DNA of 64,000 nt from NCBI GenBank assembly GCA_903835235.1, contig CAILMF010000008.1, positions 1 to 64,000 of the forward strand, read 5' to 3'. The notes below the pieces were generated by a model that was given only the letters and a program-made list of their open reading frames with translations, did no database searches and was not told the origin of the DNA. The position numbers and the translations under genes are program-made. The stretch is from an uncultured Rhodospirillales bacterium. GTDB taxonomy: Bacteria; Pseudomonadota; Alphaproteobacteria; Acetobacterales; Acetobacteraceae. This document shows, one piece after another, positions 41,509 through 51,405 of this stretch. How positions within the stretch are numbered: position 1 is the stretch's first letter; every line of letters starts with the position of its first letter.

Positions 41509-42432
41509 CTACCGCCGCTGGCTGCGCGGGTCCAACGCATCCCGCAGGCCATCGCCCACCAGGTTGAAGGCCAGCACCACCAGGAAGATCGCCACGCCGG
41601 GATAGATCGCCATCCACGGCGCCTGGGTCAAAAACCGCTGCGCGCTGTTCAGCATGCTGCCCCAGCTTGGGTTCGGCGGCTGCTGCCCCAACCCCAGGAA
41701 GCTCAGCGACGCCTCGGCGATGATCGCCTCCGCGATGGAGAGCGTCGCCTGCACCATCAGCGGCGGGATGATGTTGGGCAGCACATGCACCAGCGCCAGG
41801 CGCCAGGGCGGATTGCCCATGGCGCGCGCCGCCTCCGCCCAGTCGGTGCTCTTCGCCTCCAGCGCCATGCCGCGGGAAAGCCGCACGAAGACCGGGCTGG
41901 CAGTGATGGCGATGGCCAGCATCGCATTCTCCAGCGCCGGGCCCAGAAAGGCCGCCAGCGCGATGGCGAGGATGAGGAAGGGCACCGCCAGCATGGCGTC
42001 CGCCACGCGGCCGATGATCGTCTCCGCCCAGCCGCCGGAAAGCCCGGCCAGCAGCCCCAGCGGCACGCCGATCATCGCCGCCAGCGAAACCGCGACCACG
42101 CCCGCCATCAGGCTGGCCCGCGCGCCGTAGATCACGCGCGCCAGCACGTCGCGCCCATTCTCATCCGTGCCGAACCAATGCGCCGCGCTGGGCGCCTTGC
42201 GCACCAGGGTCCAGCTGGTCTGCAACGGATCGAACGGCGCCAGCAGAGGCGCGAACACCGCCGCGAGGACGAAGGCCGTGACGACCACCAGGCCGAACAC
42301 CGGCAGCGGATGCCGGAAGAACTGCCGCAACGCCCGGCGGAACGGGGATTCCGGCGGCACCTGGCGGGGCCGATTCAGCGGCTCCGTACCCTGGGCGCGC
42401 CCTTCGGCGCTCGGTGCATCGGACCCGCTCAT
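41509..42432 (-). CDS. ABC transporter permease (DppC/GsiD-like)
   Basis: WFGTDENGRDVLARVIYGARASL; EAIIAEASLSFLGLGQQPPNPSWGSML. Confidence 0.92.
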   Translation of the reverse strand: MSGSDAPSAEGRAQGTEPLNRPRQVPPESPFRRALRQFFRHPLPVFGLVVVTAFVLAAVFAPLLAPFDPLQTSWTLVRKAPSAAHWFGTDENGRDVLARVIYGARASLMAGVVAVSLAAMIGVPLGLLAGLSGGWAETIIGRVADAMLAVPFLILAIALAAFLGPALENAMLAIAITASPVFVRLSRGMALEAKSTDWAEAARAMGNPPWRLALVHVLPNIIPPLMVQATLSIAEAIIAEASLSFLGLGQQPPNPSWGSMLNSAQRFLTQAPWMAIYPGVAIFLVVLAFNLVGDGLRDALDPRSQRR

Positions 42433-43376
42433 GCGTGCCGCAGCCGCGGATTGACCAGCAGGTAGATCACGTCCGCCACCAACGCCAACACCACGGTGAT
42501 GACGGCCACCACCATCACCACGCCCTGCACCACCGGATAGTCGCGGTTGAACACCGCATCCACGATCAGCTTGCCGAAGCCGGGGATGGTGAAGATTTGT
42601 TCCGTGAGCACCGCGCCAGCCAATAGCCGTCCCAGTTCAATGGCGCCCAGCGTCACCACCGGCACCAGCGCATTGCGCAGCGCGTGCTTCAGCACCACCA
42701 CGCGTTCCCCCAGCCCCTTGGCCCGCGCCGTGCGCACATAGTCCTGGCTCAGCGCGTTCAGCATGGCGGCGCGGGTGTGCCGCATCAGCACCGCCGAGAT
42801 CGCGTTGCCCAGCACGAAGGCCGGCATGATCGTGGTCTTCAGGCTCTGCCAGGGGTCCTCGAAGAACGGCACATAGCCCGAGGGCGGCAACCAGCCGAGG
42901 TTCACGCTGATCAGCAGAATCAGCATGATCCCCAGCCAGAAATTCGGCGTGGAGATGCCGGCCAGCGCCACCGCATTCACCAGCACATCCGGCCAGCGGC
43001 CCTTGTACACCGCGGAAAGCACGCCCAGCGGCACGCCGATGCAGCAGGCGATGACGAAGGCCATGCCGCCGAGTTGCAGCGTCACCGGCAGCTTCTGCAA
43101 AATCAGCACCGCCACGGGTTCGCGGATGCGCCAGGAAAAGCCGAGGTCGCCATGCAGCGCGCGCCACAGCCAGCGCGCATATTGCTCCGGCAGCGGCCGG
43201 TCCAGGAACAGCTCCGCCCTGATCTGCGCCAGCACCAGGGGGTCGCCGCGCTCCTCGCCGGCCAAAATCAGCGCGGGGTCGCCGGGCATCAGCTGCTGCA
43301 ACGCAAAGATCAGCACCGAGAGGATCAGCAGCGTCGGGATGATCTGCCCGATGCGGCGCAGCAGCCATACCGCCAT
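42429..43376 (-). CDS. ABC transporter permease (DppB/GsiC-like)
   Basis: RRIGQIIPTLLILSVLIFALQQLMPGDPA; YVRTARAKGLGERVVVLKHALRNALVPVVTLGA. Confidence 0.92.
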   Translation of the reverse strand: MAVWLLRRIGQIIPTLLILSVLIFALQQLMPGDPALILAGEERGDPLVLAQIRAELFLDRPLPEQYARWLWRALHGDLGFSWRIREPVAVLILQKLPVTLQLGGMAFVIACCIGVPLGVLSAVYKGRWPDVLVNAVALAGISTPNFWLGIMLILLISVNLGWLPPSGYVPFFEDPWQSLKTTIMPAFVLGNAISAVLMRHTRAAMLNALSQDYVRTARAKGLGERVVVLKHALRNALVPVVTLGAIELGRLLAGAVLTEQIFTIPGFGKLIVDAVFNRDYPVVQGVVMVVAVITVVLALVADVIYLLVNPRLRHA

Positions 43377-44879
43377 CTATTGCAGCCTCAGCCCCTGCAC
43401 GCGGATCAGGCCGTCCGGCACTCCCACAAAACCCTGCACGCGCGCGCTCATCGCCGGCGTGTTCTTGCGGTGCCACAGGTAGATGCGCGACACGTCCTGC
43501 ACCACCGCAATGCGCCACATCTGCTCCAGCAGCGCGCGGCGCTCGGCCACGCCGTTGACCTGGCGTTGCTGGTTCAGCAGCGCGTCCACCGCGGGGTTGC
43601 TGTAGCGGCCGTCATTCTGCGGCGCGCCGGTGTGGATGAAGGTCCAGATATTGCCATCCGGGTCGGTCCGGCCGGACCAGCCCAGCAGATAGGTCTCGAA
43701 CTCCCCACGATTGGCCGCCTGCAGGCTGCTGGCGAACTCCATGGCGTTGATCTTCAGCTCGAAGCCCGCCTCGGCCACCATCGCCTGGATCACCTCCGCC
43801 ACCTGGCGCAAATCCGGGTTGTTCGGCACCGTCATCTCAACCTGCAACGGCGTGCGCACGCCGGCTTCGCGCAGCAGCGCCTTGGCGCGTTCCACGTTGC
43901 GCGGCTCCGGCCGAATGCCCGGCACATGGAAGGGGCTGGCCGGCGGCACCGCCTGGCGGGTCGGGCTGTACATGCCCTCATACACCACCTGGTTCAGCGC
44001 ATCCCGGTCGATGGCGAGTTCGAAGGCCTGGCGCACCCGCGCATCCCGCCCGAACGGCGTATTGGCGCGCGGGCCATTGCCGATGTTCAGCGTGATGCTC
44101 TGGTAGCCAAGCTCGTCGCTCAGCACCAGGCGCAGCCGGCTGTTGCGGCGAATGGCGGCGACGTCCGAAGGGCTGACGGTTTCGCTGATCTCGATGGCGC
44201 CGGATTGCAGGTTGGCCAGCCGCACCGTGCTGTCGGGGATCGGCAGGTAGGTGATGCGGTTCAGGTGGATGCGGACGGCGTCCCAATACTCAGGAAAACG
44301 CTCCACCACGATCCGGTCCTGCGCCACCCGCTCCACAAACCGGAACGGCCCAGCGCAGACCGGCCGGTTGCCGAATTGGTTGCCCGCGGCTTCCGCCGCC
44401 TTGGGGCTGACGATCATGCCGGCACGGTCGGTCAGTTGCGACAGGAACGGCGCGAAGGGCTCCTTCAGCCGGATGCGGACATGGGTGGCATCCACCACCT
44501 CCACGCTCTCCATGCTGTTGATCTCGCCACGGCGGAAGCTGCCCTGCATGGTCAGGTGGCGCATCAGGCTGTACTTCACCGCCTCGGCGTCCATCGCCTC
44601 GCCATCATGGAAGCGCACCCCGGTGCGCAGCGTGATCAGCAGCGTCTTCGGGTCCTCCCAGGCGTGGGCGGTGGCCAGCTGCGGCACGATCTCCAGCTTC
44701 TCATTGATGTCGAACAGCTTGTCGCACAGCGCCGCGAAGACGATCCGGCCGACATAGGTGCGCGCCAGCGAGGGGTCGAGGATATCCGGGTCCTCGCGCA
44801 GCCCGATCCGCAGGTTGGGCAGCGGCTGCGCCGAAGCCGCTCCAGCCAGCAGCACCAATGCAAGCAGAAGTCGGATCAT
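43377..44879 (-). CDS. ABC transporter substrate-binding protein, family 5 (DppA/GsiB-like)
   Basis: LRIGLREDPDILDPSLARTYVGRIVFAALCDKLFDIN; SBP_bac_5-like organisation. Confidence 0.92.
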   Translation of the reverse strand: MIRLLLALVLLAGAASAQPLPNLRIGLREDPDILDPSLARTYVGRIVFAALCDKLFDINEKLEIVPQLATAHAWEDPKTLLITLRTGVRFHDGEAMDAEAVKYSLMRHLTMQGSFRRGEINSMESVEVVDATHVRIRLKEPFAPFLSQLTDRAGMIVSPKAAEAAGNQFGNRPVCAGPFRFVERVAQDRIVVERFPEYWDAVRIHLNRITYLPIPDSTVRLANLQSGAIEISETVSPSDVAAIRRNSRLRLVLSDELGYQSITLNIGNGPRANTPFGRDARVRQAFELAIDRDALNQVVYEGMYSPTRQAVPPASPFHVPGIRPEPRNVERAKALLREAGVRTPLQVEMTVPNNPDLRQVAEVIQAMVAEAGFELKINAMEFASSLQAANRGEFETYLLGWSGRTDPDGNIWTFIHTGAPQNDGRYSNPAVDALLNQQRQVNGVAERRALLEQMWRIAVVQDVSRIYLWHRKNTPAMSARVQGFVGVPDGLIRVQGLRLQ

Positions 44880-45910
44880 GCGGCGGTCCCTTGAGTGAAG
44901 AAGGCTTGCAGGCGGCGCAGGCGCTCGCCGCCGGTCTCAGTTTCATGCGGTGCAATGGCCGGCGGCAGCTCGGCGGCCAGGTGGCAGGCGGCGGCGTGGG
45001 CTTCGCTGGGCAGCACCGGGTCCACTTCCCGGCACATCGCCACCGCGTGCCCACAGCGGGTGTGGAAGCGGCAACCGCTCGGCGGCGCCATCGGGCTGGG
45101 CACGTCGCCGGCCAGCGGCGGCGCCTTGGCGCCCTGGCCCGGCACCGCGGCCAGCAGCGCCCGCGTATAGGGGTGCCGAGGCCGGCTGAAGACCTGCTCG
45201 GTTTCGCCCAATTCGACGATACGGCCCAGATACATCACCGCCACCCGGTCGGCGATGTGGCGCACCACGGCCAGGTCGTGGCTGATCAGCACGAAGGTCA
45301 GGCCGAGATCGCGGATCAAATCCTGCAGCAGGTTCACCACCTGCGCCTGGATCGAGACGTCGAGCGCGCTGACCGGCTCGTCGCCGATCACCAGCTTCGG
45401 CCCGCTGGCCAGGGCGCGGGCAATCGCAATCCGCTGCCGCTGCCCGCCGCTGAACTCATGCGGCCAGCGCCGGGCATGGTCGGCGCGCAGGCCCACACGC
45501 TCCAGCCATTCCGCCACCTTCGCGCTTTCCTGCCCGCGCGGGACCACGCCATGCAGGCGCAGCGGCTCGGCGATGGCGGCTTCCACCGTCATGCGCGGGT
45601 CCAGACTCGCAAAAGGGTCCTGGAAGATCAGCTGCATGTCCCGCCGCCGCGCCCGCAGCGCCGCCGGGCTCAGCGCCCGCAGGTCTTCCCCGCCGAAGCG
45701 CACCTCGCCCGCATCCGGCTCGATCATCCGCAGCGCCAGCCGCCCCAGCGTGGACTTGCCGCAGCCGCTCTCGCCGACAATCGCCAGCACCTCGCCCTGC
45801 GCCACGCTCAGCGAGACGCCATCCACCGCCCGCACCGCGCCGCGATGCCGCCCCAGCGCATCCCGCACCGGGAACAGTTTTCGCAGGTCGCGCAACTCCA
45901 GCAGGTTCAT
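44876..45910 (-). CDS. ABC transporter ATP-binding protein (DppF-like)
   Basis: [66 protein letters not shown]-terminal CRFHTRCGHA oligopeptide-transporter motif. Confidence 0.94.
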   Translation of the reverse strand: MNLLELRDLRKLFPVRDALGRHRGAVRAVDGVSLSVAQGEVLAIVGESGCGKSTLGRLALRMIEPDAGEVRFGGEDLRALSPAALRARRRDMQLIFQDPFASLDPRMTVEAAIAEPLRLHGVVPRGQESAKVAEWLERVGLRADHARRWPHEFSGGQRQRIAIARALASGPKLVIGDEPVSALDVSIQAQVVNLLQDLIRDLGLTFVLISHDLAVVRHIADRVAVMYLGRIVELGETEQVFSRPRHPYTRALLAAVPGQGAKAPPLAGDVPSPMAPPSGCRFHTRCGHAVAMCREVDPVLPSEAHAAACHLAAELPPAIAPHETETGGERLRRLQAFFTQGTAA

Positions 45911-46866
45911 GCCGCCAGCACCTGGTCCAGCGGCGCCCGCCAGCACGCCGCGCCATGCCCCGGCGCCATATAGGCCAGCGGCGGCGGCTCGGCGCAGCGC
46001 GCCACCGCAAAGGGGCATCTCGGCGCGAAGCGGCAGCCCGGCGGCAGGTTCAGCGGGTCCGGCACGGTGCCCTCGATACTGGCGAGACGGTCGCGCCGCC
46101 CCGCCAGCCGCGGGGCCGCGCCCAGCAGCCCCACCGTGTAGGGGTGCTGCGGCATGGCGAAGAGCCGCGCCGCCGGCGCCGCCTCCACCACCCGGCCGGC
46201 ATACATCACCGCCACCTGGTCGGCGCGGTCCGCCACCACGCCCAGGTCGTGCGTGATCAGCACCACCGCCGTCCCGGTCTCCCGCCGCAACTCGTCCAAC
46301 AGCGCCATGATCTGCGCCTGCACCGTCACGTCCAGCGCGGTGGTCGGCTCGTCGCACAGCAGCAGCCGCGGCCGGCAGGCCAGCGCCATCGCGATCATCA
46401 CCCGCTGGCGCATGCCACCGCTGAGCTGGTGCGGGTATTGCCGCGCCCGCCGATCGGCATCCGGAATATGCGCGCGGGCCAGCATCTCCACCGCGGCGTC
46501 GAAGGCCGCGCGCGGCGCCAGGCCGCGATGCTTGCGCAGCGCTTCGGCCACCTGCTCGCCGGCGGTGAAGGCCGGGTTCAGGCTGGTCATCGGTTCCTGG
46601 AACACCATGGCCAGGTCGCGGCCGCGCTGAGCTTCGCGGGCGTCGCGGCCATCGAACAGGATGCGCCCGCCAAGCTCGGCGCTGTCCGGCAGCAGCCCCA
46701 TTACCGCCAGCGCCGTCACGGATTTCCCGCAGCCGCTTTCGCCCACCACCGCCAGCATCTGGCCGGGCGCGACGCTGAAGGAAACCGCCTCCACCGCGCG
46801 CACCAGGCCGCGGTCGGTGCCGAAGCCAACCGAGAGGTTGTCGAGTTCAAGGACCGGGGTGCTCAT
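45907..46866 (-). CDS. ABC transporter ATP-binding protein (DppD-like)
   Basis: VGESGCGKSVTALAVMGLLP; QLSGGMRQRVMIAMALACRPRLLLCDEPTTALDVTVQAQI; CRFAPRCPFA. Confidence 0.94.
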   Translation of the reverse strand: MSTPVLELDNLSVGFGTDRGLVRAVEAVSFSVAPGQMLAVVGESGCGKSVTALAVMGLLPDSAELGGRILFDGRDAREAQRGRDLAMVFQEPMTSLNPAFTAGEQVAEALRKHRGLAPRAAFDAAVEMLARAHIPDADRRARQYPHQLSGGMRQRVMIAMALACRPRLLLCDEPTTALDVTVQAQIMALLDELRRETGTAVVLITHDLGVVADRADQVAVMYAGRVVEAAPAARLFAMPQHPYTVGLLGAAPRLAGRRDRLASIEGTVPDPLNLPPGCRFAPRCPFAVARCAEPPPLAYMAPGHGAACWRAPLDQVLAA

Positions 46867-46912
46867 TCCCCCGACCCTAGCAAAGCGCGCGCCAAGGGCG
46901 CCAGGGGCTCGG

Positions 46913-47908
46913 CTACAGCTTCACCTTGAACAGGTTGCCGATCTCACCGACGATTCCGCGGCGGAAGGCCAGCACGCAGGCCACGAAGATCACGCCCTGG
47001 ATCACCGTCACCCAGGCACCCATCTCGGCCAGGTAGTTCTGCATGCCGATCACCACGGCAGCACCGATCACCGGCCCGAAGATGGTGCCAAGCCCGCCCA
47101 CCAGCGTCATCAGCACCACCTCGCCGGACATGCTGAAATGCACGTCGGTCAGCGTGGCAATGCCGAACACCAGCGTCTTGGTCGCGCCGGCCACGCCGGC
47201 CAGCCCGCAGGACAGGATGAAGGCCACCAGCTTGTAGTCATCCGTGCGGTAGCCGAGCGAGGTCGTCCGCGGCTCGTTCTCGCGGATCGCCTTCATCACC
47301 TGGCCGAAGGGGGAATGGATGACCCGGTGGATGGCCATGAAGCCGCACAGGAAGACCACGGCCACCACCCAGTACATGGCCATGTCACTGTCCAGCGGGA
47401 TCACGCCAAACAGCTTGCCGCGCGGAATGGCCTGGATGCCGTCCTCGCCGCCGGTGAAGGGCGCCTGGACGCAGAAGAAGTAGACCATCTGCGCCAGCGC
47501 CATGGTGATCATGGCGAAGTAGATGCCCTGGCGCCTGATGGCCAGCCAGCCACCAATCAGGCCAAGCCCGGCACCGATCAGCCCGCCGGCGATGATGCTG
47601 ATCTCCGGCGTCAGGCCCATCACCTTGGCGGCATGCCCAGCGACATAGCCGCCCATGCCGAAATAGGCGGCATGGCCGAAGCTCATCAGCCCGACATAGC
47701 CGATCAGCAGATTGAAGGCGCAGGCGAACAGCGCGAAGCACAGCAGCTTCATCACAAAGACCGGGTACAGGAAGAACGGTGCCGCCCCGAGCGCCGCGAT
47801 CATGATCAGCAACGCGATCATCTGGCCGCCATTGAAGCCCCAGATGCCCGGCGCCTGCTTGCCGACAACGCCGGTCGGGATGGCGGTGAGGGTGGTTTCG
47901 CTGGCCAT
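46913..47908 (-). CDS. branched-chain amino acid-type ABC permease (LivM-like)
   Basis: IGYVGLMSFGHAAYFGMGGYVAGHAAK; IYFAMITMALAQMVYF; LVGGLGTIFGPVIGAAVV. Confidence 0.92.
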   Translation of the reverse strand: MASETTLTAIPTGVVGKQAPGIWGFNGGQMIALLIMIAALGAAPFFLYPVFVMKLLCFALFACAFNLLIGYVGLMSFGHAAYFGMGGYVAGHAAKVMGLTPEISIIAGGLIGAGLGLIGGWLAIRRQGIYFAMITMALAQMVYFFCVQAPFTGGEDGIQAIPRGKLFGVIPLDSDMAMYWVVAVVFLCGFMAIHRVIHSPFGQVMKAIRENEPRTTSLGYRTDDYKLVAFILSCGLAGVAGATKTLVFGIATLTDVHFSMSGEVVLMTLVGGLGTIFGPVIGAAVVIGMQNYLAEMGAWVTVIQGVIFVACVLAFRRGIVGEIGNLFKVKL

Positions 47909-47911
47909 GGG

Positions 47912-48808
47912 TCAGGCCCTCCCGAACAGGCCGGCGGGACGCGCCAGCAGCACGATCGCCATGATGACGAAGATCACGGTGGCCGAAGCCTCCGGATAAT
48001 AGACTTTTGTCAGTCCCTCGACGATGCCGAGGCCGAAGCCGGTGACGATGGAGCCCAGGATGGACCCCATGCCGCCGATGACCACCACGGCGAAGACCAC
48101 GATGATCAGGTTGCTGCCCATCTGCGGGTTCACCGAATAGATCGGCGCCGCCAGCACGCCGGCCACGGCGGCCAGCGCCACGCCGGCGCCATACGTCAGC
48201 GTGATCATCCGCGGCACGTTGATGCCGAAGGCCTGCACCAGCTCGGCGCGTTCCGTCGCGGCGCGCAGATAGGCGCCAAGCCGCGTCTTCTCGATGATGA
48301 GCCAGGTGGCGATGCAGAAGAACAGCGCGGCCACCACGACCCAGCCGCGATAGATCGGCATGAACATGAAGCCGAGGTCCCAGGCGCCGCTGAGTTCGGC
48401 AGGGATGCGATAGGGCAGGCCGGAGGAGCCGAACTCGTTGCGGAACACGCCCTCGATGATCAGCCCCAGGCCCAAGGTCAGCAACAGCCCATACAGGTGG
48501 TCCAGCTTGTACAGCCGACTAATAAAAAGCTTTTCCAGGATGATCCCGGTGAAGCCGACGATGATCGGCGAGAGCAGCAGCGCCCACCAATAGCCCAGCC
48601 CCGCCCAGGCCAGCAGCATCCAGGCGGCGAAGGCGCCCATCATGAACTGCGCGCCATGGGTGAAGTTGATGATGTTCAGCAGCCCGAAGATCACCGCCAG
48701 CCCCAGCGAGAGCATGGCGTAGAACGCGCCGTTGATCAGGCCCAGCAGCAGCTGCCCGAACAGCAGGGGCGCGGGCACGCCGAGAAAGGCCTCAATCGCA
48801 TCGAGCAT
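47912..48808 (-). CDS. branched-chain amino acid-type ABC permease (LivH-like)
   Basis: GLINGAFYAMLSLGLAVIFGLLNIINFTHGAQFMMGAF; VVVIGGMGSILGSIVTGFGLGIVEGL. Confidence 0.92.
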   Translation of the reverse strand: MLDAIEAFLGVPAPLLFGQLLLGLINGAFYAMLSLGLAVIFGLLNIINFTHGAQFMMGAFAAWMLLAWAGLGYWWALLLSPIIVGFTGIILEKLFISRLYKLDHLYGLLLTLGLGLIIEGVFRNEFGSSGLPYRIPAELSGAWDLGFMFMPIYRGWVVVAALFFCIATWLIIEKTRLGAYLRAATERAELVQAFGINVPRMITLTYGAGVALAAVAGVLAAPIYSVNPQMGSNLIIVVFAVVVIGGMGSILGSIVTGFGLGIVEGLTKVYYPEASATVIFVIMAIVLLARPAGLFGRA

Positions 48809-48873
48809 CGCGCTTCCCACTCCTTCACCAGTCACGCCAACCGGCCCGGGGGGGTGCCCCGGGCCAGCCTGTA

Positions 48874-50094
48874 TCAGCTACGCACCAGAGCGCAGTTGCC
48901 TTCGTTCAGCGGGCGGAAGGCCTCGCCGGCCGGGGTGGTGCCCAGCAGCTTGTAGTAGTCGTACGGCCCCTTGCTCTCGGCCGGGCTCTTCACCTCGAAC
49001 AGGTAGCTCGGGCACAGCTTGCGGCCGTCGGCGCGGATGCTGCCGGCGCCGAAGGCGTCGTCGTCGCAGGGTATCGCCTTCATGCGGTTGACCAGTTCGG
49101 TGCCGCTGGCCTTGGCCGCAGCCACGCCCATGTCCTTCACCGCCTTCAGGAAGTGCAGCGTGGCCGAGTAGTTGGCGATGCTGGCCATGTTGGGATAGGC
49201 GCCGCTCAGGTGCGGCAGCAGCCGGCGCGTCACCGCGCGGGTGCGGTCGTTCAGGTCCCAGTAGAAGCTCTCGGTCAGCACCAGGCCCTGCGCGGTCTGC
49301 AGGCCCAGCGCATGCACGTCGGCCAGGAACATCAGCAGCGCCGCCAGCTTCACGCCGCGCCGGGTGATGCCGAATTCGGCCGCCTGCTTGATGGTGTTGA
49401 TGGTGTCGGCGCCAGCATTGGCCATGCCGATGACCTTGGCGCGCGACGCCTGGGCCTGCACCAGGAAGCTGGAGAAATCGGTGGTGGACGGGAAGGGATA
49501 GCGCACCTGGCCCTTCACCTCGCCGCCGGCCGCGCGCACGAAGGCCGCGGTGTCGCGCTCCAGCGCATGGCCGAAGGCGTAGTCCGCGGTCAGGAAGAAC
49601 CAGCTGTCGCCGCCCGCCTTCACCATGGCGCTGCCGGTGCTCTTGGCCAGCATGTAGGTGTCGTACATCCAGTGCACCGTGGTGGCCTGGCAGGCCGAAC
49701 CCGTCAGGTCCGACGTCGCCGAGCCGGTGTTGATGTAGGCCTTGTTCTTTTCCTTGGCCACCTGCGCCACGGCCAGGCCGACCGAGCTCGTCGGCACGTC
49801 CAGAATCATGTCCACGCCCTGGTCGTACCACTGCCGCGCCAGGCCGGCGCCGACATCCGGCTTGTTCTGGTGGTCGGCGTTGATGACTTCCACATTGAAG
49901 CCCTGGGCGCCGAACTCCGCCACCGCCTGCTTGGCGCAGGCCACGCCGTAGGGGCCGCTGATGTCGCGGTACGGGCCGGACATGTCGTTCAACACGCCGA
50001 TCCGGATGGTATTGGCCTGCGCGCCTGCCCGCGACAGCGGGGCAATGCCCAGGGCGGCACCGGTGAGCAGGGCGGATCGACGGCTGAGCGACAT
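48874..50094 (-). CDS. ABC transporter substrate-binding protein, tandem paralogue 1
   Basis: NTIRIGVLNDMSGPYRDISGPYGVACAKQAVAEFGAQGFNVEVINADHQNKPDVGAGLARQWYDQGVDMILDVPTSSVGLAV. Confidence 0.92.
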   Translation of the reverse strand: MSLSRRSALLTGAALGIAPLSRAGAQANTIRIGVLNDMSGPYRDISGPYGVACAKQAVAEFGAQGFNVEVINADHQNKPDVGAGLARQWYDQGVDMILDVPTSSVGLAVAQVAKEKNKAYINTGSATSDLTGSACQATTVHWMYDTYMLAKSTGSAMVKAGGDSWFFLTADYAFGHALERDTAAFVRAAGGEVKGQVRYPFPSTTDFSSFLVQAQASRAKVIGMANAGADTINTIKQAAEFGITRRGVKLAALLMFLADVHALGLQTAQGLVLTESFYWDLNDRTRAVTRRLLPHLSGAYPNMASIANYSATLHFLKAVKDMGVAAAKASGTELVNRMKAIPCDDDAFGAGSIRADGRKLCPSYLFEVKSPAESKGPYDYYKLLGTTPAGEAFRPLNEGNCALVRS

Positions 50095-50115
50095 GGCGGT
50101 CTCCTGGGTTGCTGG

Positions 50116-51348
50116 TTAGCTGCGCACCAGGGCGCAGTTGCCCTGGTTGATCGGACGGAAGGCTTCGCCGGCCGGGGTGGTGCCGAGCACCTTGTAGTAG
50201 TCCCACGGCCCCTTGCTCTCGGACGGCTTCTTCACTTCCAGCAGGTAGCTGGCGTGCAGCTTGCGGCCATCCGGGCGGATGGTGCCGGCGCCGAAGGCGT
50301 CGTCCATCGTCGGCATCGCCTTCATGCGGTTCACCACCTCGACGCCGCCGGCGGACTTGGCCGCGGCCACGCCCATATCCTTCACCGTCTTCAGGTAGTG
50401 CAGCGTGGCGCTGTAGCAGCCGGCATGGATCATGTTGGGGTACAGGTTGGGCATCTTCGGCAGCACGCGGCGGGTGAAGGCGCGCGTGGTCGCGTTCAGG
50501 TCCCAATAGAAGGTCTCGCTGCACACCAGGCCCTGGCCGGTTTCCAGCCCAATGCTGTGGACATCGGTGATGAACATCAGCAGCGCCGCCAGCTTGGTGC
50601 CGCGGCGGGTGATGCCGAACTCGGCGGCCTGCTTGACGCAGTTGATGGTGTCGCTGCCGGCATTGGCGAAGCCGATGACCTTGGCGCGGCTGGCCTGCGC
50701 CTGGGTCAGGAAGGCCGCGAAGTCCGTGGTCGCCGGGAACGGCGTGCGCACCGCGCCCAGGATGCGCCCGCCGGCCGCCTTGACGAACTCGCCGGTGTCT
50801 CGTTCCAGCGCATGGCCGAAGGCGTAGTCGGCGGTGATGAAGAACCAGGTGTCGCCGCCGGCCGCCACGGTGGCGCCTCCGGTGGTGCGCGCCAGCTGGT
50901 AGGTGTCATAGGCCCAGTGCACCGCCGAAGGGCTGCACTGCGCACCGGTCAGGTCGGACGTCGCCGAGCCGACATTGATGGCGACCTTGTTCTTCTCGCG
51001 TGAGACATTCTGCACCGCCAGTCCGACCGAGGAGGTCGGGATGTCCAGGATCATGTCCACGCCCTGGTCGTACCACTGCCGCGCCAGGGAGACGCCGACA
51101 TCCGGCTTGTTCTGGTGGTCGGCCGCGATCAGCTCCACGTTGAAGCCCTGGGCGCCGAATTCCTCGATAGCCTGGCGGGCGCAGGCGACGGAGCCCGGGC
51201 CGGTATTGTCCTTGTAGGTGCCGGACTGGTCGTTCATCACGCCGATGCGGATGGTATTGGCCGCCTGGGCGCGCGCCAGGCGCGGCAGGCTGGACCCCAT
51301 GGTGGTGACCGCGAAGGCCCCCAGCATCGAACGGCGTGACAGTTCCAT
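50116..51348 (-). CDS. ABC transporter substrate-binding protein, tandem paralogue 2
   Basis: NTIRIGVMNDQSGTYKDNTGPGSVACARQAIEEFGAQGFNVELIAADHQNKPDVGVSLARQWYDQGVDMILDIPTSSVGLAV. Confidence 0.92.
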   Translation of the reverse strand: MELSRRSMLGAFAVTTMGSSLPRLARAQAANTIRIGVMNDQSGTYKDNTGPGSVACARQAIEEFGAQGFNVELIAADHQNKPDVGVSLARQWYDQGVDMILDIPTSSVGLAVQNVSREKNKVAINVGSATSDLTGAQCSPSAVHWAYDTYQLARTTGGATVAAGGDTWFFITADYAFGHALERDTGEFVKAAGGRILGAVRTPFPATTDFAAFLTQAQASRAKVIGFANAGSDTINCVKQAAEFGITRRGTKLAALLMFITDVHSIGLETGQGLVCSETFYWDLNATTRAFTRRVLPKMPNLYPNMIHAGCYSATLHYLKTVKDMGVAAAKSAGGVEVVNRMKAMPTMDDAFGAGTIRPDGRKLHASYLLEVKKPSESKGPWDYYKVLGTTPAGEAFRPINQGNCALVRS

Positions 51349-51405
51349 CTCAGTCGTTCCCCAGGTTTGCGCCGGCTTGAGCAGGTCGCGTGTCGTTGGC
51401 GTCGG

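Noticed and set aside
41334-41567. MPGLVPGIHAHQQRQ... small ORF
   Set aside because: Translation of a REP/BIME repeat, a well-known false gene pattern.
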